Positions 34,030 through 39,150 of a DNA stretch of 39,150 nt are shown here, in pieces. Made by a program: the position numbers and the translations under genes. Position 1 is the first letter of the stretch. The number at the start of each line of letters is the position of its first letter. The DNA lies in contig JAHDDU010000013.1 in assembly GCA_020629175.1 (NCBI GenBank), positions 1 through 39,150 of the forward strand, given 5' to 3'. The DNA comes from Flavimaricola sp. GTDB lineage: Bacteria; Pseudomonadota; Alphaproteobacteria; Rhodobacterales; Rhodobacteraceae. The notes beneath the pieces are model-generated. The model did not search any database and was not told where the DNA came from. It saw only the letters and a list, made by a program, of their open reading frames with translations.

Positions 34030-37000
34030 GCCTTCAACAGCTTTGCTTCGTGCTTGAGCAGGCAGCGCCGTGCTGTCCCACCGTAGCTTTGCGGCATCAC
34101 GCGCAGTTCGGGGAAGATCGAGAACAGCTCTTCGCGGGCTTCTTCTGTGATCGTGTCCATGGCAACGGATCCGGGGTGGAAGCTCTCGGTTGCGGCGCCT
34201 TCGGCAAAGACGATCTCATGCTCGTCAAACATCATGTGGATGTAAGTGACATCGCCCGCATCGTCCTGCGTGACGTCCTTGCCATCAATCAGGTGCTTGG
34301 CGGGAACCAGCACTTCGCTTTCGCCAAAGAGCAACTCAGCGCGGTAGCCCTGGAACAGCATCCTGTGCTGCGGCGAGACGAGCAGATCGACGTCGAGACC
34401 GGGCACTACGCCGGGACGGATGCGCACAGGGGCAAGTTTGCCTTGGGCGGGCACGGTCCGCGATCCAATCCAGCGGATCGGCTGCAGCCCATGGTCGCGC
34501 GTGACGACGAGATCACCGACTTCCAGAGTTTCGATATGACGTGCGCCGCGTGGTGTGGCGATGCGTGTGCCAGGCGTAAAGCATATGATGTTCTCAATTT
34601 CAGAGAAATTCAGCAACGTGCCGTCGTTCAGTGTGACGGACCCTGAGAAACTCCCAGTGCCATCATCCGTCGCTGCGGCCTGCACCGTGGCCAGCGAAAC
34701 GAGGCCGTTGACGTTGAGCGTATCACCGCCGGTGTCTTCGCTTCCGCCATCGATGGTTATCGTGCCGTTGCTGGTCTCGCCCAGATCATTGAGGACAAAG
34801 CGGTCGTCGCCGGTACCGCCTGTCGCACTGTCGCCATCAGCGACTTGGAGCTGATCGTTGCCCGCACCGCCAAACAGCGTATCTGCTGAAGTGCCACCGA
34901 TGAGCGTATCGTTGCCGGCGCCGCCATCAAGCGTGTCCGCCGAAGTGCCACCGTCGAGCACATCGTTACCATCTCCGCCAGAGACACTGTCGGCACCGCC
35001 ACCAGAATTGATGACATCATTGCCTGCATCACCCGAGATGGTATCGGCACCACCATTGGTGTTGATCGTGTCGTCGCCGGCGCCGCCAAAGACGGTGTCA
35101 GAGGCAGAGGTGCCGTTGAAAGTGTCGTCATTGGATGAGCCAACAATTCTTTCGATCTCGGTGAATGTGCCGGTTGAAGTGGCGCCGATGCTGTAGCTAC
35201 CAGCCTCACTTCCGGACATGGTGACCGACACGCCGTTTGTGCCTGCAACCTGCGAGAAGTCGATGGTATCGGTGTCAGTTCCGGCTTCGCCACCTTGGAT
35301 AACGTCAGCTCCGGCCGCATCCGTGACTAATATTGTATCGCTATCTGCACCGCCAAAGATGGTGTCGTTGGCAAGCCCACCATTGATAATGTCATCGCCT
35401 GCGCCCGCGTCGATCACGTCGTCGTTGCCGCTTGTCCCAGCGAGAATTGCGTCGTTGCCGTCAACAACATCGCCGTCTGGATCGCCGGTGTAGGCCGTAT
35501 CAATGATGTCATTGCCTGCGGTGCCGGACACGGTGCCGTCCGCTGCAGTTGGTGCAGCAGGGATGCCCATCGCTTCCAAAGCGGCGAGGTCTGAAACTTC
35601 GGCGGGAGCAACGCCGATCAGGGTCAGGCTCTCTCCTTGGGGGAATGTCAGGACTGCATTGCCAAGGCCATCATCACTGACCACCACCTCAGCAGAGGTG
35701 ACAGGCGCGCTGCCGCTCCCGAGAACGGCCGATACGTCCAACTGGTCGTTGCCGCTGAATGTGCCGCCGCCGGTGTCCGTCGGTGCGGCAAAGCCGCTGA
35801 CGGTGTCAGAGGTGCCGCCGCCGAGGATCAGGGTGTCTGTTCCGGCACCAAGCGCGACAGTCTCAATCTCGGCAAAGTTCAACGTGGATGTGCCATCCGA
35901 AACGCTTCCCGCCTCAGCTGTTCCACCGCTCAGATCGACAGTCAGGTCGCTGGTCACTCCTGTCAGATCGAGCGTGTCGCCAAGTACTTCATTTCCAGCG
36001 CCGCCAAAGATCGTATCGTTGCCGAAGTTGTCGCTGACAAGGATCTGATCGTCCCCATCGCCAGCGTTAATCGAATCCGCGCCGGTACCGCCGTCGATGA
36101 TGTCGTTGCCCGTGCCGCCGACAATCGTGTCATCACCCGCGCCGGACGAAACCGTGACGCCATTGGCGTCTGCGCCTGCATTGATGTCATCGGCAAAGTC
36201 AGTACCAATGACCTGCTCAATTTCGCTGAAAGATCCGTTAGTGGATTGCCCGTTGATCGCAAAGTTGCCCGCATCTGCGCCACTAAAAGTGACTGTCGCG
36301 CCAGAACCACCAAGTGTTGAGCTGAAGTCAATCGTGTCCTGACCGGCACCACCAACGAGGCTATCGTTGCCGTCATTCTCGTTGACAATGAATGTGTCAT
36401 CGCCGGCACCACCGGACAAGCGATCATTGCCGCCCGCACCCGCGAGAGTGTCATCGCCGGCTCCGGTGTCAACTTGGTCTGCGCCGCCAGAGCCGAGCAC
36501 CGTGTCATTGCCACTGCCCAACTCAAAACGCTCAGTTTGGTCGAAAGTCGTTACACCGCTCGTGGAAGTAAGTGTGCCAGAGGAACTTAACGCCAACTCC
36601 AGCGTGCTGTCTTCGGTGACCGCGGTGGCGTCGAGCAAATCGCCCATGGATGTGTCGCCAGTACCGCCGAAGATGGTGTTGTCACCATCGCCGTCAGTCA
36701 GGATAATCGTGTCCGTACCGCGCCCGGTATCCACTGTGTCGTTGCCAGCGCCCACGGAGACAACGTCGTCGCCTTCACCGCCGATGATGCTGTCATTGCC
36801 CGCGCCACCTGCGATGCTGTCCGCCCCGAGGTCACCCGAGAGGGTATCAGCGCCAGCGCCGCCAGTGATCGTGTCCTCGCCGGCGCCACCAGAGATGGTC
36901 ACTCCCGTGGTCGCAGCCGCCGCATCAAAGGTGTCCGACAGATCGCTGCCGATAAACTGTTCGATGTCGTCAAAGCTGCCGGAAGATCCTGCTCCGACAG

Positions 37001-39150
37001 AGTACGTTCCGGCCTCTGCTGTGTTGAACGTGACGCTTGCACCGATGGCGCCTGTCGTGGGCGCAAAGTTCAGCGTGTCGATGCCCGTCGCATCATCGCC
37101 GCCAAAAATCGTGTCGTTGCCAGTCTGATGGTCCAGCGCGAATGTGTCGCTTCCGGTGCCGCCGGACAATGTGTCATCATCAAAACCACCGACGAGAGTG
37201 TCGTCGCCCGCGCCACCAAAGACGGTGTCATTGCCGGTTCCATTTTCAATGCGGTCATTGCCCAGACCGCCTTCGATCACATCGTCGCCTTGGCCTGCAT
37301 CAATGGTGTCGTTGCCAGCGCCCGCGACAATGTAGTCGTCATTGGGCGCGGCGCCGGACAGTACAGCATCATTGTTGTCCACGCGATCGCCATCGGGATC
37401 GCCGATGTAGCCCAGGTCGATGATATCATCGCCCGCAGTGCCATCTATCACGCCATTGGTCAGCGGAATGCCCATCGCGGCGAGTGCCAGTGGGCTCGAG
37501 ATCGCAGCAGGGGAGACGCCCACCAAGGTGATGTTCTCGCCGCCCGGGAAGCTCAACGTTGCATTGCCGGATCCATCGTCAGACACCGTCACATCTGCGA
37601 CGTTGACCGGGGTTGTGCCAAAATCGCTGGTAAGCTCTGTTACGTCCAGCAAGTCGCCGGAAGTGTATGTGCCATCGCCGTTTGGAGTGGGGGCTTCGAA
37701 ACCTTCGACCCGATCCGTTCCGCTGTTGTCAGCCAGTTCCAGTGTATCGGTGCCGGCCCCTAGAATGATATGCTCAATCTCGGAGTAGGTGGCGGTGTAG
37801 ATGCCGTCGGTGAAGGAGCCTTGCTCGTTCACGCCGTCTTTGAGGTTGATCGTCAGATCATCGGTAACAGCAGACAGGTCGAGCGTGTCGCCAAAGACTT
37901 CTTGTTCGCTGTCGCCAAAGAAGGTGTCGTTGCCGAAATCATTTTCGACGACATGAACGTCATCGCCGAACCCGCCCCAGACATAGTCATCGCCAGTGCC
38001 GCCATAGAGCGTGTCGTTGCCGAATGAGCCACGCACAAAGCTGTCGTTGCCAGCACCGCCATAGACGACGTCATCGCCTTCGTCACCGTTGACGCTGTCA
38101 TCTCCATCGCCGCCGTAGATGGTGTCGTTGCCCGAGCCTGCCTCGATCAGGTCGTTGCCGGCCTCACCATAAAGGACATCGTCGCCGATCACGCCGTTCA
38201 GGAAATCTGCGCCATCGCCACCATAAAGCGTGTCCTTGCCGGCTTCGCCAATCAGCGTGTCGTTACCAGTTCCGCCAAAAATCGTATCGTCGCCATCGCC
38301 TGCGTTGACGCTGTCGTTGCCGCCATAGGCCTCGATGACATCGTCGTTTGACCCGTCCAATGCGTCAGAGTTGTCAACGCGGTCTCCTTCGGGATCATCG
38401 ATGTAGTTGACGTCAATGACATCCGCGCCCGCCGTACCTTCAACGATCTGGTCCTGAACAGGGATCCCCATCGCTTCAAGAATGAGTGGATCGATAATCT
38501 GCACGGCCGTCACGCCAGCAAATTGCAAAGAGGTGCCGGAAGGGAAGGTCAGGATGGCATCGCCGGTTGCGGCATCCGTCGTGACCACGACATCTGCCAC
38601 ATCAACCTGCGTCCCGTCTGCATTGCGCATGCCAGTGACGTCCAGTTGGTCCCGGCCTGTATAGGTGCCATTGCCATTGTCGATTGGAAGTTCAAAGTTG
38701 CTGATGATGTCAGCGCCTTCGCCGTCGTTGATATCAACGATGTCGATGTCACTGTCCGCGCCCAGGTCGATGACGTCATCACCCACGCCACCCGCTACAG
38801 TGTCTGCACCCGTGCCTGCCAGAATGGTGTCATTGGCTTCGGAGCCAAGAATGCTGTCGTTGCCCGCGCCAGTATCGACGTCGACGGTCTCAAATGCGAC
38901 GCTGGCGTCAATCGTATCATTGCCCGCACCTGTGGTGATGGCCTCGATCTCGGAAAACGAACCCGTCGCAGTGCCATTGGCAAAAGTATAAGTGCCAGCC
39001 TCTGGTCCGGTCATCGTGACGGTCACATCGTCCGCAGGGCCGGAGGTGTTGAGCTGCACTTCGTCGCGGTTGTTGAGGCTTTCGCCACCGACGATCGTGT
39101 CTGTGCCGTCAGATGCGCCAATGACGAAGCGATCCGTACCGTCGCCGCCA
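34026..39150 (-). CDS. RTX calcium-binding repeat protein with C-terminal Hint domain, 5'-truncated
   Basis: The frame is open to the window edge, so at least 1707 residues are seen and the N-terminus is missing (a GTG at 39059 is internal). More than twenty GGxGxD nonapeptide-type repeats (for example GGAGNDTI) form calcium-binding beta-rolls. Between them lie three types of longer spacer module that are duplicated in a fixed order. The last about 185 residues are a Hint_2 domain starting at Cys (codon 34581-34583) in CFTPGTRIATPRG, then VGDLVVTRDHG and LLVSPQHRMLF. Such proteins are usually exported by type I secretion and act outside the cell. No secretion genes are in the window. The Hint domain may self-cleave. 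Confidence 0.9.
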   Translation of the reverse strand, partial: GGDGTDRFVIGASDGTDTIVGGESLNNRDEVQLNTSGPADDVTVTMTGPEAGTYTFANGTATGSFSEIEAITTGAGNDTIDASVAFETVDVDTGAGNDSILGSEANDTILAGTGADTVAGGVGDDVIDLGADSDIDIVDINDGEGADIISNFELPIDNGNGTYTGRDQLDVTGMRNADGTQVDVADVVVTTDAATGDAILTFPSGTSLQFAGVTAVQIIDPLILEAMGIPVQDQIVEGTAGADVIDVNYIDDPEGDRVDNSDALDGSNDDVIEAYGGNDSVNAGDGDDTIFGGTGNDTLIGEAGKDTLYGGDGADFLNGVIGDDVLYGEAGNDLIEAGSGNDTIYGGDGDDSVNGDEGDDVVYGGAGNDSFVRGSFGNDTLYGGTGDDYVWGGFGDDVHVVENDFGNDTFFGDSEQEVFGDTLDLSAVTDDLTINLKDGVNEQGSFTDGIYTATYSEIEHIILGAGTDTLELADNSGTDRVEGFEAPTPNGDGTYTSGDLLDVTELTSDFGTTPVNVADVTVSDDGSGNATLSFPGGENITLVGVSPAAISSPLALAAMGIPLTNGVIDGTAGDDIIDLGYIGDPDGDRVDNNDAVLSGAAPNDDYIVAGAGNDTIDAGQGDDVIEGGLGNDRIENGTGNDTVFGGAGDDTLVGGFDDDTLSGGTGSDTFALDHQTGNDTIFGGDDATGIDTLNFAPTTGAIGASVTFNTAEAGTYSVGAGSSGSFDDIEQFIGSDLSDTFDAAAATTGVTISGGAGEDTITGGAGADTLSGDLGADSIAGGAGNDSIIGGEGDDVVSVGAGNDTVDTGRGTDTIILTDGDGDNTIFGGTGDTSMGDLLDATAVTEDSTLELALSSSGTLTSTSGVTTFDQTERFELGSGNDTVLGSGGADQVDTGAGDDTLAGAGGNDRLSGGAGDDTFIVNENDGNDSLVGGAGQDTIDFSSTLGGSGATVTFSGADAGNFAINGQSTNGSFSEIEQVIGTDFADDINAGADANGVTVSSGAGDDTIVGGTGNDIIDGGTGADSINAGDGDDQILVSDNFGNDTIFGGAGNEVLGDTLDLTGVTSDLTVDLSGGTAEAGSVSDGTSTLNFAEIETVALGAGTDTLILGGGTSDTVSGFAAPTDTGGGTFSGNDQLDVSAVLGSGSAPVTSAEVVVSDDGLGNAVLTFPQGESLTLIGVAPAEVSDLAALEAMGIPAAPTAADGTVSGTAGNDIIDTAYTGDPDGDVVDGNDAILAGTSGNDDVIDAGAGDDIINGGLANDTIFGGADSDTILVTDAAGADVIQGGEAGTDTDTIDFSQVAGTNGVSVTMSGSEAGSYSIGATSTGTFTEIERIVGSSNDDTFNGTSASDTVFGGAGDDTINTNGGADTISGDAGNDVINSGGGADSVSGGDGNDVLDGGTSADTLDGGAGNDTLIGGTSADTLFGGAGNDQLQVADGDSATGGTGDDRFVLNDLGETSNGTITIDGGSEDTGGDTLNVNGLVSLATVQAAATDDGTGSFSGSVTLNDGTLLNFSEIENIICFTPGTRIATPRGARHIETLEVGDLVVTRDHGLQPIRWIGSRTVPAQGKLAPVRIRPGVVPGLDVDLLVSPQHRMLFQGYRAELLFGESEVLVPAKHLIDGKDVTQDDAGDVTYIHMMFDEHEIVFAEGAATESFHPGSVAMDTITEEAREELFSIFPELRVMPQSYGGTARRCLLKHEAKLLKA
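34120..34583 (-). other. Hint (hedgehog/intein-type) domain of the RTX protein
   Basis: The domain starts at the presumed nucleophile Cys in ICFTPGTRIATP and includes ETLEVGDLVVTRDHG, RWIGSRTVPAQG and VDLLVSPQHRMLFQGY. It is followed only by about 45 residues ending in RRCLLKHEAKLLKA, so there is no C-extein of substantial size; N-S acyl shift and cleavage rather than splicing would be the expected chemistry. Confidence 0.8.
35110..36050 (-). repeat. RTX supermodule, C-terminal copy
   Basis: Reading on the minus strand this copy has, in order: NFGNDTIFGG with EVLGDTLDLTGVT, a LGAGTDTL linker, a beta segment with SDDGLGNAVLTFP and LEAMGIP, the marker GTAGNDIIDTAYTGDPDGD, RTX repeats, and the NGVSVTMSGSEAGSYSIG segment. 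It matches the copy at 36920-37960 at protein level with an in-frame offset of 1911-1917 bases. Confidence 0.75.
36920..37960 (-). repeat. RTX supermodule, N-terminal copy
   Basis: Same order of parts as the copy at 35110-36050: DFGNDTFFGD with EVFGDTLDLSAVT, LGAGTDTLEL, a beta segment with SDDGSGNATLSFPGG and LAAMGIP, the marker GTAGDDIIDLGYIGDPDGD, RTX repeats, then GASVTFNTAEAGTYSVG. The two copies have diverged at many positions. Confidence 0.75.
38360..38700 (-). repeat. Partial third copy of the RTX spacer module
   Basis: This segment carries only the beta part (ILTFPSGTSLQFAGV, LEAMGIP) and the marker GTAGADVIDVNYIDDPEGDRVDNSD. It lies about 1.0 kb from the marker of the next copy, not 1.9 kb, so it is not part of a simple periodic array. 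Confidence 0.7.

Noticed and set aside
34555..38991. Many plus-strand open frames rich in Ser, Pro and Val, and a CRISPR-like regular repeat appearance
   Set aside because: They are the reverse strand of the RTX repeats. The repeat units are diverged, coding, and lack constant-length spacers, so neither genes nor a CRISPR array.

Overview
The window is a GC-rich, densely coded stretch of an alphaproteobacterial chromosome, most likely from the Rhodobacteraceae (Roseobacter side). This rests on the gene order murB-ddl-ftsQ-ftsA-ftsZ-lpxC-bamD-recN, the CobS/CobT cobaltochelatase genes, the J-domain/BolA pair, and a very large RTX-repeat protein with a C-terminal Hint domain. No rRNA, tRNA, CRISPR array, insertion sequence or phage gene was recognised. 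Both edges cut genes: murB lacks its 5' end at base 1, and the RTX/Hint gene lacks its 5' end at base 39150.

1-9548 (+ strand) is the end of the division and cell-wall (dcw) cluster and its usual followers. MurB and Ddl make peptidoglycan precursors, FtsQ/FtsA/FtsZ build the divisome, LpxC commits to lipid A synthesis, BamD inserts outer-membrane proteins and RecN repairs DNA. A clear terminator follows ftsZ. Hairpins or repeat elements lie in the ftsZ, lpxC and bamD leaders.

9537-17279 is mostly minus strand. It holds a small gene with two in-frame Shine-Dalgarno sites, a LuxR-type regulator fused to an apparently inactivated alpha/beta-hydrolase domain, a D-lactate dehydrogenase-like flavoenzyme, a divergent ClC chloride channel, a DUF427 protein and an M24B aminopeptidase P.

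17307-22394 carries cobT and cobS, the late cobalamin cobalt-insertion subunits. They are separated by an outer-membrane DUF481 protein on the other strand and a secreted protein of unknown function. A terminator-like hairpin just past cobS points the opposite way and has no visible gene of its own.

22529-25202 is a stress-regulation block: an ECF sigma factor, its overlapping RskA-type anti-sigma factor, a second RskA-like protein and a four-helix membrane protein. 25203-34029 is housekeeping and accessory genes: J-domain protein, BolA, a DUF4177 protein with an acidic tail, GatB, a secreted lytic-transglycosylase-like protein, a membrane-anchored unknown, PepN, a DUF2256 zinc-ribbon protein, a class C26 glutamine-amidotransferase-like hydrolase and a D-lyxose isomerase.

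34026-39150 (minus) is the C-terminal 1707 residues of a calcium-binding RTX protein with nested, duplicated modules and a terminal Hint domain, probably secreted by a type I system.

Most of the window is conserved core. The items most worth a second look are the LuxR/pseudo-hydrolase fusion, the doubled anti-sigma genes, the dual-start small gene at 9537-9791, the orphan hairpin at 21379-21408 and the supermodule duplication in the RTX protein.
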